Source: Alistipes onderdonkii (GTDB lineage: Bacteria; Bacteroidota; Bacteroidia; Bacteroidales; Rikenellaceae). Taken from it: 64,000 bases of DNA. Shown piece after piece: positions 16,885 to 23,936 of this stretch (its first letter is position 1; each line of letters opens with the position of its first letter). The position numbers were made by a program, and so were the translations under genes. Below the pieces are notes generated by a model. That model worked only from the letters and a program-made list of their open reading frames with translations. It was not told the origin of the DNA and did no database searches. Location of the stretch: positions 3,596,001-3,660,000 of the forward strand of contig NZ_CP102251.1 in the NCBI RefSeq assembly GCF_025145285.1, given 5' to 3'.

Positions 16885-19437
16885 CTATTTCTCCCCGAAG
16901 GTGATGCCCGACGACGAGCCCCCGTCCTGGAAGCCGACCGCCAGTTCCGCATAGTTCGTCCCGGTGAGTGCCGTGCCGTTCACCGAACCGCCTGCGGCGC
17001 TGTCCTCCACGCTTTTCTTGTTCCAGCCCACGAGTGCCCCCGCATGCAGCGCACATGCCACCGCGCCGAAATTCCTGCATCCGGACACGGCGCCCACGTC
17101 GTTGCGCCCGATGATGCCCCCGGCCGCCAGCAGCGCCGAAGTGCCCTCGACAGTGGCCTGTACCGCACCGTTGTTGACATTGCCCGTGACGGCCGACTTG
17201 TCCTTGGTATTGTAGTCGTAGCCGACGATGCCGCCCGCATAGGAGCTCTTGCCCGCCTGGGCATTGTGCATCCAGACCGCACCGTCGTTGGTGTTGTTGG
17301 TCGCATTGCCCGACTTGATGATGCCCGCGATGCCTCCGGCGCCGATATTGGCGTTGCTGGAATTTACCGTCGCCCAGACCTTGCCGCTGTTCGTGCAGCC
17401 GTTGGTCACCGCCGTGCCGTCCGTGCCGTCGTAGAAACCCACGATGCCGCCTGCGGCCTCCCAGTTGTTGGCCGTCGCCGTATAGGCCAGGGTGATGTCG
17501 CCGCTGTTCGAACAGTCGTCTATCGTGCTGGCGTTGTGCGTACCGACGATACCGCCGATGCGGGTCACCTGCAGTTTGTCGGAGCTGACGGCCGCCCTGT
17601 TGGCACACCCCGTGACCTTCGCCCCGCTGTACGTCTGCCCCGCGATGCCGCCGATGCAGAGGTAACCCGCGCCTGCGGCATTGGCCTGCACGAATTTCAC
17701 CTCGGCTTCGTTCGTGCAATCCCGGATCGCCGCCGCATAGTTCACGCCCGCGATCCCGCCGATGAAGCAGTTGCCGTTCATGTTCGAGACGACGGTGCCT
17801 TTGTTGGTGCAGTTGTCGATCACCAGCGTCGGGCAGCTGTCCACGATGTAGGCGACGATGCCGCCGATGCGGTGGGCTGCCGACGCGCCCGCGTTGTCAA
17901 ACCGGATCTCGCCCGCATTGGTGCAGTTGCTGATGGTCGTATTGACCGCGGTCTTCATCACCGAGGCCGTAATTCCCGCCACGGCGTTGCCCAGCCCGAG
18001 CGAAGTCATCACCGGGCCGTGGTTGTGGCATCCGTCCAGCGTGATCGCCCCGGCCGCGTCGCCCGAGCCGTCGACGATGCCCGCGATACCGGCCACATAG
18101 CTCGCCACGCCCGCCGTCGCCACGTTGCTCACCGCGCCGTAGTTCCTGCAGCCGCTCATCTTCCCGTTATACAGGCTGCCGACGATGCCGCCCGTGCGCG
18201 ACTTGCATCGGGAATCCGCCGTGACGGTCACGGGTACGAAGCTGGTCACGCCGGTGAGCGTATTGTTCGATTGTGCGACGATGCCCGCATAACACCACGT
18301 ATCGGTGTCGGCGCTGTATTTGAGCTCGATGCGGCTCGTCCCGTCATAGGAGGTGCCGTCCTTCGACCCGAAAACCACATCCGAGATCGCCCCCTTGGCA
18401 TAGGCGAAGAACCCGGCATAACGCCCGTCGGCCGATACGTTGATATTGTAGATACGGTGGCCGTTGCCGTTGAACGTCCCCGTGAAATTCTCGATCGGCG
18501 TCCACGGGACATTCCGCATGTCGATGTCGGCCTGGAGGTCGACGATGGCACCGCCGTTGTCGTCGGCACACTCCTGCGCGAAGTTCACCATGTCTTCATA
18601 GGTGGCGATCCTCAGCCGGAAGAAAAGCTCGGTCACGGCTCCGACGCAGTTCCCCGCAAAGGCCACTTCCTGCGTTTCGAACAGGTTTTTGACGAAGACG
18701 CTCCCGTCCGTACAGGAGATCGTCGCCTTCAGCCCGCCGTCCACCTTCGTACCGCTGGCGATCAGGAAATTCACCGTCTGGGCCTGCACCAGCGACATTT
18801 CGCCGATCTCCATCGTAAGGATGTCCGACACCGCGGCATCCTCGCCGACGGTCACCGCACCCGTCCGGGGATCGACCACGGCCTCCGATACAGCCAGGTG
18901 CCCCTCCACACCGTCGGGGTCGACCGGTTCGAGCGTGATTTTCGAAATGGTCTTCGAAGCCTCCTCGCCGATCGTGAGCGACAGCACCGAAGCCAGTGGC
19001 TTGAAGTGCAGGCCGAGGCTGCCCAGGGCGGGTGCGGCGTCGGCCGCATAGGCATACATCGGCAGGGTAGCGCCCGTTTGGTCGGCACCGACCGCAAATA
19101 CGCCGTCGATGGCCTTGAAATAGGCCGTCACTTCGCCGCGTGCGTCCGCGGGCAGCGAGAGGGCCACCGGATGGAACTCGACACCGTTGCCGGCGTCGTA
19201 GGTTTCGTACACATAAGACACCCCCTTGTAGCCGACGATGATCTGGTCGCCTTCCTGCCATAGGGGAGCATACGCCTCGCCGTCCCCGGTAGCGGACGGG
19301 ATCGCATCGATCGTCGCAAGGATCGTCACGGCATCCGCCGAAGGTTCGTCCACGGGGGATACCTTCGGATGCGTGTTGTCCTCCGAACAGCCTGCGATCG
19401 CCAGCATTGCTGCTGTGAAAAGAAAAATTTTTCGCAT
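16885..19437 (-). CDS. Fimbrillin-like / GLUG-repeat surface lipoprotein
   Basis: From ATG 19437 the protein has 850 residues with lipobox AIAGC (Cys17). Residues about 35-290 resemble a fimbrillin/Mfa-like head (APLWQEGDQIIVGY, HFKPLASVLSL). From about residue 330 to the end there are roughly twelve imperfect 35-40-residue repeats, each with a GGI(V/A)G-type start followed by GC.N.G.V, for example GIVGTHNASTIDDCSNSGDI; this is the GLUG motif pattern of a beta-helical adhesin or binding stalk. It is the first gene of the SusCD operon, ahead of SusC, an uncommon place for a surface lipoprotein. The function is probably ligand capture or adhesion; no enzyme motif is seen. An upstream in-frame start at 19569 is rejected because the signal peptide begins at 19437. 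Confidence 0.8.
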   Translation of the reverse strand: MRKIFLFTAAMLAIAGCSEDNTHPKVSPVDEPSADAVTILATIDAIPSATGDGEAYAPLWQEGDQIIVGYKGVSYVYETYDAGNGVEFHPVALSLPADARGEVTAYFKAIDGVFAVGADQTGATLPMYAYAADAAPALGSLGLHFKPLASVLSLTIGEEASKTISKITLEPVDPDGVEGHLAVSEAVVDPRTGAVTVGEDAAVSDILTMEIGEMSLVQAQTVNFLIASGTKVDGGLKATISCTDGSVFVKNLFETQEVAFAGNCVGAVTELFFRLRIATYEDMVNFAQECADDNGGAIVDLQADIDMRNVPWTPIENFTGTFNGNGHRIYNINVSADGRYAGFFAYAKGAISDVVFGSKDGTSYDGTSRIELKYSADTDTWCYAGIVAQSNNTLTGVTSFVPVTVTADSRCKSRTGGIVGSLYNGKMSGCRNYGAVSNVATAGVASYVAGIAGIVDGSGDAAGAITLDGCHNHGPVMTSLGLGNAVAGITASVMKTAVNTTISNCTNAGEIRFDNAGASAAHRIGGIVAYIVDSCPTLVIDNCTNKGTVVSNMNGNCFIGGIAGVNYAAAIRDCTNEAEVKFVQANAAGAGYLCIGGIAGQTYSGAKVTGCANRAAVSSDKLQVTRIGGIVGTHNASTIDDCSNSGDITLAYTATANNWEAAGGIVGFYDGTDGTAVTNGCTNSGKVWATVNSSNANIGAGGIAGIIKSGNATNNTNDGAVWMHNAQAGKSSYAGGIVGYDYNTKDKSAVTGNVNNGAVQATVEGTSALLAAGGIIGRNDVGAVSGCRNFGAVACALHAGALVGWNKKSVEDSAAGGSVNGTALTGTNYAELAVGFQDGGSSSGITFGEK

Positions 19438-19490
19438 GGTTTTGTTTTGTTGGTTAAGAAATATTTGGTTGGTGGAAATACGGGTTGCAG

Positions 19491-19513
19491 GGTTTGCCCG
19501 GCGCGGGCAAACC
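19491..19513 (-). repeat. Perfect 10-bp inverted repeat in the leader of the GLUG-SusCD operon
   Basis: GGTTTGCCCG (19491-19500) is separated by three bases from its exact complement CGGGCAAACC (19504-19513). No T-run follows on the minus strand, so it does not look like a plain terminator. It lies about 55-75 bases before the lipoprotein start and could be an mRNA leader hairpin or an operator. Confidence 0.6.
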
Positions 19514-19767
19514 TTTCGTACGGCTGTCGCGCACCGGCTCTGACGGCAGAAAAACACACTTAAAGCCATTGTGCAGGTAAATCATACGATATATTTATAT
19601 ATCAAATTCATGGCACCTCTGCGAATGAGGGTGCTATCGGCGGCTGAAGGCGCCTTCGGGAATGTCGTTTCCATCGGTCGTGTAGTTTAGGCGGTGTTCA
19701 TAGATACATACAGCCGACCCGCCCAAACCACTTACCGGAAATTGAAAAAATCGGGAGCGGGATCAAA

Positions 19768-19804
19768 CGAAAAAGCGCCGGGATACTATGTATCCCGACG
19801 CCTT
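19768..19804 (-). terminator. Intrinsic terminator after the ECF sigma gene
   Basis: A 14-bp stem with two G-U pairs on the minus strand (19791-19804 with 19772-19785), a five-base loop and a following T-rich segment lie 20 bases beyond the sigma stop codon. It makes the sigma gene a separate transcription unit. Confidence 0.75.
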
Positions 19805-19824
19805 GGGGTCTGTGCCGCTCCGGC

Positions 19825-20421
19825 CTATACGCCCCGCATGAAGAGCAGCGAAAGCAGCAGCAACAGTTGTTCCTTGGAGAGTTTCCGGCGCAGTTGCTTG
19901 AGCGCCGCATACATGTGGTTTTCCACCGTGCGGGGCGAAATGCCCAGCTGCTCGCCGATCTCGCGGTTCGAAAGGTCTTCGATGTAGCTCAGACGGAACA
20001 CTTCGCGGCATTTGGGCGGCAGCGACTCGATGGCCGCATCGAGGCTGGCGCGCAGGTCGTCGTTGTAGAGTTTCTGCACGACGGGGCTGTTGTCGGGTGC
20101 ATAGTACGAACTGCCCAGCGCGGCGATGCGCTCCCGGTAGTAGGCGCCGTATTCACCGGCGCGCCTGTTCTTGTCCAGGTAGTTGAGCGAGCGGTTGTAG
20201 ACCGAACGCAGCAGGTACTTGTACAGCGAGTTCGAATCGTCGAGCGTCTCCCGCCGCTGCCATACGTTGTAGAACACGTCCTGCACCACGTCCTCGGCCC
20301 AGTCGTCTTTGAGGAACAGGCGGGCGTAGGAAACCAGCATGGCGTAATATTTCCGGCACAGTTCGTCGAACGCCTTGCGGTCGCCCGCGCGAACCCGTGA
20401 TATTAGCGAGATTTTCTCCAT
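19825..20421 (-). CDS. ECF-type RNA polymerase sigma-70 factor
   Basis: This 198-residue protein has the two ECF domains. Sigma region 2 is at about residues 10-80 (FDELCRKYYAMLVSYARLFL, then DWAEDVVQDVFYNVW). Region 4 is at about residues 125-182 (LPPKCREVFRLSYIEDLSN, then IGEQLGISPRTVENHMYAAL, a helix-turn-helix). The tail is hydrophobic (LLLLLSLLFMRG), common in Bacteroidota sigma factors linked to SusC systems. It has its own promoter and terminator. No anti-sigma gene is adjacent. The closest candidate partner is the FecR protein at 7684-8649, with the GLUG-SusCD operon between them. It probably controls one or both SusCD units, but this is inferred from context. Confidence 0.93.
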   Translation of the reverse strand: MEKISLISRVRAGDRKAFDELCRKYYAMLVSYARLFLKDDWAEDVVQDVFYNVWQRRETLDDSNSLYKYLLRSVYNRSLNYLDKNRRAGEYGAYYRERIAALGSSYYAPDNSPVVQKLYNDDLRASLDAAIESLPPKCREVFRLSYIEDLSNREIGEQLGISPRTVENHMYAALKQLRRKLSKEQLLLLLSLLFMRGV

Positions 20422-20440
20422 CGGATAATCAGATTCGGTA

Positions 20441-20472
20441 CAAAAATAAACATTCTCGCCGAACGAAACAAT
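20441..20472 (-). promoter_or_regulatory. Bacteroidota-type promoter of the ECF sigma gene
   Basis: The minus strand reads ATTG (20469-20472), 20 bases, then TATTTTTG (20441-20448), matching TAnnTTTG and most of the -33 TTTG box. It lies 20 bases before the sigma start, giving a short leader. Confidence 0.55.
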
Positions 20473-20564
20473 GTCCGGTACCTTTTTTAATTTTTTTGTA
20501 ATCCGGTTAGGTGGTTTCCCGCGATCGGTTGTATTTAATATGACACGACCAAACTACACGACCG

Positions 20565-21647
20565 ATGAGAAAAAACCTTACCCTCGCATTTTTTGCCCTT
20601 TTCTGTGCCCTGACCGCCGCCGCACAACTGCATAACGACGATGTCCACGTCCATCAGGCCGTCAGCCGCCAGAACTACCGCCAATACCTCCGCATACCCG
20701 ACATCGGCGGCTATATCACGCTCAAATGCGATTTCCACGTCCATTCCGACATCTCCGACGGACAGGTGTGGCCCGTCGGCCGGGTCAACGAAGCGTGGAA
20801 CGACGGACTGGACGCGATCGCCATGACCGACCACATCGAGGTGCACAAGAACGCCGACATTATCCGTTGCGGCCTCAATAAACCCTACGAACTGGCCAAG
20901 GCACGCGGCGACATGATCGGGATGATCGTGATCCCCGGTGCGGAAATCACCCGCAAGAAGCCGTTGGGGCACATCTGCACGCTCTTTATCCGGGATGCCG
21001 ACAAACTCGACGTCGAGGACGAGATGCAGGCCGTCGAGGAGGCCTGCCGCCAGGGCGCCTTCCTGCTGTGGAACCATCCCGGCTACCCCGACCGGAAAAG
21101 CGACATCTATCCCGTCCACGAACGCCTGATCGCCCAGGGCAAACTCCGCGGCGTCGAGGTGTTCAACAAGACCGAATCCTATCCCCGCGCATTCGACTAC
21201 GCGGTTCAGTACGGCCTCGTGCCGTTCGCCAACAGCGACATACATTATATGAGCGGGAGCATCTATCCCGTGCGCGGCAGCCGTCCGATGACCCTGGTCT
21301 TCGCCACCGCCCGCACGGCCGGGGCGATCCACGAAGCACTCCTCGCCGGGCGGGCCCTGGCCTGCTTCGACGGCAACCTGATGGGGCGCGGGGAGTACAT
21401 CGGCCAGATGATAGACGCTGCGCTCGAAATCCGCGAGATACGCCAGGTCAGCAAGACCAAACGCACGTTCGAGATCGCCAACAAGTCCGACCTGCGTTTC
21501 GCCGTCCGTCCGGCCTCCTACGACTATCCCATGCCCGTCTATGCGGGGCAGGTGCTGCGCATCGACATCACACAGGGCGAGGAGGTCGAATTCACGAACT
21601 GCATCCTCGGCAAGGGCAGGTATTACACCCGCATATTCTGGGAATAG
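20565..21647 (+). CDS. Exported PHP-domain phosphoesterase
   Basis: This 360-residue protein has a signal peptide (residues 1-20, LAFFALFCALTAAA). The PHP metal-binding motifs are visible: DFHVHSDISDG (His58, His60), MTDH (Asp89, His90), PGAEIT (Glu127), a WNHPG histidine at 171 and SDIH (Asp225, His227). Most PHP proteins are cytoplasmic histidinol phosphatases or polymerase domains; this one is exported. Similar proteins in Bacteroidota are often annotated as Sb-PDE-like phosphodiesterases, a family known to attack alkyl phosphodi- or triesters. The C-terminal segment of about 90 residues is a beta-rich extension. It starts the + strand block of the island, diverging from the sigma gene, and probably cleaves a phosphoester in the periplasm. 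The exact substrate is unknown. Confidence 0.82.
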   Translation: MRKNLTLAFFALFCALTAAAQLHNDDVHVHQAVSRQNYRQYLRIPDIGGYITLKCDFHVHSDISDGQVWPVGRVNEAWNDGLDAIAMTDHIEVHKNADIIRCGLNKPYELAKARGDMIGMIVIPGAEITRKKPLGHICTLFIRDADKLDVEDEMQAVEEACRQGAFLLWNHPGYPDRKSDIYPVHERLIAQGKLRGVEVFNKTESYPRAFDYAVQYGLVPFANSDIHYMSGSIYPVRGSRPMTLVFATARTAGAIHEALLAGRALACFDGNLMGRGEYIGQMIDAALEIREIRQVSKTKRTFEIANKSDLRFAVRPASYDYPMPVYAGQVLRIDITQGEEVEFTNCILGKGRYYTRIFWE

Positions 21648-21744
21648 GGCGCAGGGCATACGCCATCGGGGCTCAGCGCTGCGACGGGCCGCGGCAACCG
21701 ATACGGTATTTTGTTACAGAAGCTATATTTAAACCACGAATGCA

Positions 21745-22920
21745 ATGAAGAAAGCTATTCAATTCGGAGCCGGGAACATCGGCCGCGGATTTATCGGCGC
21801 CGTGCTGGAACAGGCGGGCTACCATGTGGTATTCGCCGATGTGAACGAACAGGTCGTCGCGAGGATCAACTCGGACAGGGCCTATACGGTTCAGATCATG
21901 GACACGGTCTGCGAGCAGATGCGCATTACCGACATTTCGGCAATGGACTCCCGGAGCCCGGAACTTGCCGCCCAGATCGCCGGGGCGGAACTCGTCACCA
22001 CGGCGGTGGGGCTGACCGTGCTGCCCCGCATCGCCGGGGCCATCGCGGCGGGTATCGCCGCACGCAGGGATGCAGGCGTCACCGAACCGCTCAATGTCAT
22101 CGCCTGCGAAAACGGCGTCCGCGCCACCACACAGCTCCGGGAGGCTGTCCTTAAGCACCTCGACGGGGCCCAGCGTGACTGGTGCGAGCAGTACGTCGGC
22201 TTCCCCGACTGCTCGGTCGACCGCATCGTGCCGCCGGTCAAGAGCGAGAACCCGATCGACGTGGTCGTCGAACGCTTCTTCGAATGGAACGTCGAGCGCG
22301 CCGCATTCAAGGGCGCCGTGCCCGAAATCCCCGGCATGAATCCGGCCGACAACCTGATCGCCTATATCGAGCGCAAGCTCTTCACGCTCAATACCGGCCA
22401 CGCCATCACGGCTTACCTGGGACGGATGAAAGGCTACATGACCATCTGCCAGAGCATCTCCGACGAACATATCCATACCATCGTGAAAGCCGCCATGCGC
22501 GAAAGCGGACGGGGGCTGGTGGCGCTCTACGGCTTCGACCGCGACGCCCACTTCGCCTATATCGACAAGATCATCGGGCGCTTCCGCAACCCCTACCTCT
22601 GCGACGACGTGACCCGCGTGGGACGCGAGCCGCTGCGCAAGCTTTCGGCAGGCGACCGCCTCGTCAGGCCCATCCTCACGGCCCGCCGCTACGGTATCGG
22701 CACGCCCGACCTGCTGCTGGGCGTCGGCGCCGCGCTGCATTACGACAACCCCGAGGACGTGCAGAGCGTGGAAATGCGCCGTCTGGTCGAAAAAGAGGGT
22801 GTCAAGGCCGCCCTGGCCCGCATCGCCTCCCTTCCCGACACCGACCCGCTGCTGCCGCTCGCCGCACAGGCCTACGACGAAGTGGAACGTATCATCGCCA
22901 AAATCCCCGAAGCACAATGA
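21745..22920 (+). CDS. mtlD: Mannitol-1-phosphate 5-dehydrogenase
   Basis: This 391-residue protein (Escherichia coli MtlD has 382) begins with the NAD-binding motif KAIQFGAGNIGRGFIGAVL. It continues with conserved MtlD segments: VIACEN (residues about 113-118), FPDCSVDRIVPP, the catalytic-site region RKLFTLNTGHAITAYLG and a late GREPLRKLSAGDRLVRP. It oxidises mannitol 1-phosphate to fructose 6-phosphate with NAD. Mannitol 1-phosphate usually comes from a PTS mannitol transporter, which Bacteroidota generally lack and which is not seen here. The stop codon overlaps the start of the following GDPD gene (ATGA), so the two are translationally coupled and followed by an organophosphate antiporter. 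A related polyol-phosphate substrate is possible. Confidence 0.9.
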   Translation: MKKAIQFGAGNIGRGFIGAVLEQAGYHVVFADVNEQVVARINSDRAYTVQIMDTVCEQMRITDISAMDSRSPELAAQIAGAELVTTAVGLTVLPRIAGAIAAGIAARRDAGVTEPLNVIACENGVRATTQLREAVLKHLDGAQRDWCEQYVGFPDCSVDRIVPPVKSENPIDVVVERFFEWNVERAAFKGAVPEIPGMNPADNLIAYIERKLFTLNTGHAITAYLGRMKGYMTICQSISDEHIHTIVKAAMRESGRGLVALYGFDRDAHFAYIDKIIGRFRNPYLCDDVTRVGREPLRKLSAGDRLVRPILTARRYGIGTPDLLLGVGAALHYDNPEDVQSVEMRRLVEKEGVKAALARIASLPDTDPLLPLAAQAYDEVERIIAKIPEAQ

Positions 22921-23915
22921 AAAGACCGAGCCCCCTTCTCCTGCTCCTGGCCGTATGCTGCGCCGCCGTGCTGCCCGCGTGCGCCCAGGCCCCGATACCG
23001 CACGCCGTGCGGATCGGGTCGATCGAAGAACTGCAAGCCTATTTCACCTATGACCCCGGCCGTGACATCATCGTCAGCGGACACCGCGGGGGCATGATGC
23101 CCGGCTATCCCGAAAACTGCATCGAATCGTGCGAAAAGACGCTGTCGATGATGCCGACCTTCTTCGAGGTCGACTTCAGCTTCACCCGCGACAGCGTCAT
23201 GGTACTGATGCACGACCTGACGATCGACCGCACGACCACCGGCAAGGGGCGTGTGGCCGACTATACCTACGAAGAGCTGCAACAGTTCTGCCTCGTAGAC
23301 CGCGACCGCAACGTCACCCCCTACAAGATCCCGCGCCTGAAAGACCTGCTGGAATGGGGCAAGGACAAAGTCGTCTTCAATTTCGACAACAAGTACATCA
23401 ACACCAAGGGCGTGAGCGACCAGGTGCGCCGCGCCAGCCTCGACTACTATATCGAGCAGTTGCAGCCGGGCGGCGACTGGTCGATGTACCACAACATCAT
23501 GCTGAGCGTCCGCTCCATCGAAGAGGCGCTCTACTACTGGGAGCACGGCATCCGCAACGTCATGTTCTGCGTCGAGATCAGCTCGATGGAACATTTCAGG
23601 GCTTACGACGCATCGCCCATCCCCTGGAAATACATCATGGCCTATATCCGCCTGGCCGTAAACCCCGACCTGCAACCGGTCTACGACCTGCTGCACGCCG
23701 AGGGCGTCATGACGATGACCTCGATCACCGGCTCGTCCGACAAGGTGAAAAACCCCTACGACCGCCGTGTGGCCTACCTGCGCGAGCTGGTCGCCGAACC
23801 CGACATCATCGAGACCGACTACCCGTCGGAATTCATCGGCCTGCCGTGGTCGCGCGATGCAATCCACGCCCTACAGGAAGCTGCGATGCGCAGCCACCGC
23901 ACCAACCTGAAGTAA
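22917..23915 (+). CDS. Glycerophosphodiester phosphodiesterase, exported
   Basis: This 332-residue protein starts at the ATG overlapping the mtlD stop. Residues 1-22 are an export signal ending LPAC; either lipidation at Cys22 or cleavage at AQA is possible. The GDPD active site is canonical: SGHRGG (His56, Arg57), PENCIES, FFEVDFSFTRD (Glu84, Asp86) and LMHDLTIDRTTTGKG (His99, Asp100). It should hydrolyse glycerophosphodiesters or related phosphodiesters outside the cytoplasm. The antiporter gene begins 21 bases downstream, so release and uptake of a phosphorylated product are probably joined. It is distinct from the lipoprotein GDPD at 8919-9860, which has weaker motifs. Confidence 0.92.
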   Translation: MKRPSPLLLLLAVCCAAVLPACAQAPIPHAVRIGSIEELQAYFTYDPGRDIIVSGHRGGMMPGYPENCIESCEKTLSMMPTFFEVDFSFTRDSVMVLMHDLTIDRTTTGKGRVADYTYEELQQFCLVDRDRNVTPYKIPRLKDLLEWGKDKVVFNFDNKYINTKGVSDQVRRASLDYYIEQLQPGGDWSMYHNIMLSVRSIEEALYYWEHGIRNVMFCVEISSMEHFRAYDASPIPWKYIMAYIRLAVNPDLQPVYDLLHAEGVMTMTSITGSSDKVKNPYDRRVAYLRELVAEPDIIETDYPSEFIGLPWSRDAIHALQEAAMRSHRTNLK

Positions 23916-23936
23916 AACCCGAACCAACCTGAATAA

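Larger units (their letters stand above)
19438..19824. other. 387-base intergenic region: operon leader and sigma-gene terminator
   Basis: No gene is supported here. From right to left on the minus strand it holds the sigma-gene terminator (19768-19804), a very AT-rich stretch at about 19588-19615 that may contain the operon promoter (no clear TAnnTTTG match), a 10-bp perfect hairpin at 19491-19513, and an A/C-rich segment just before the lipoprotein start at 19437. Confidence 0.6.

Noticed and set aside
16885..19437. Repeats in the GLUG region considered as DNA tandem repeats
   Set aside because: The repeats are visible at protein level only and are too diverged in DNA to call a tandem repeat array.
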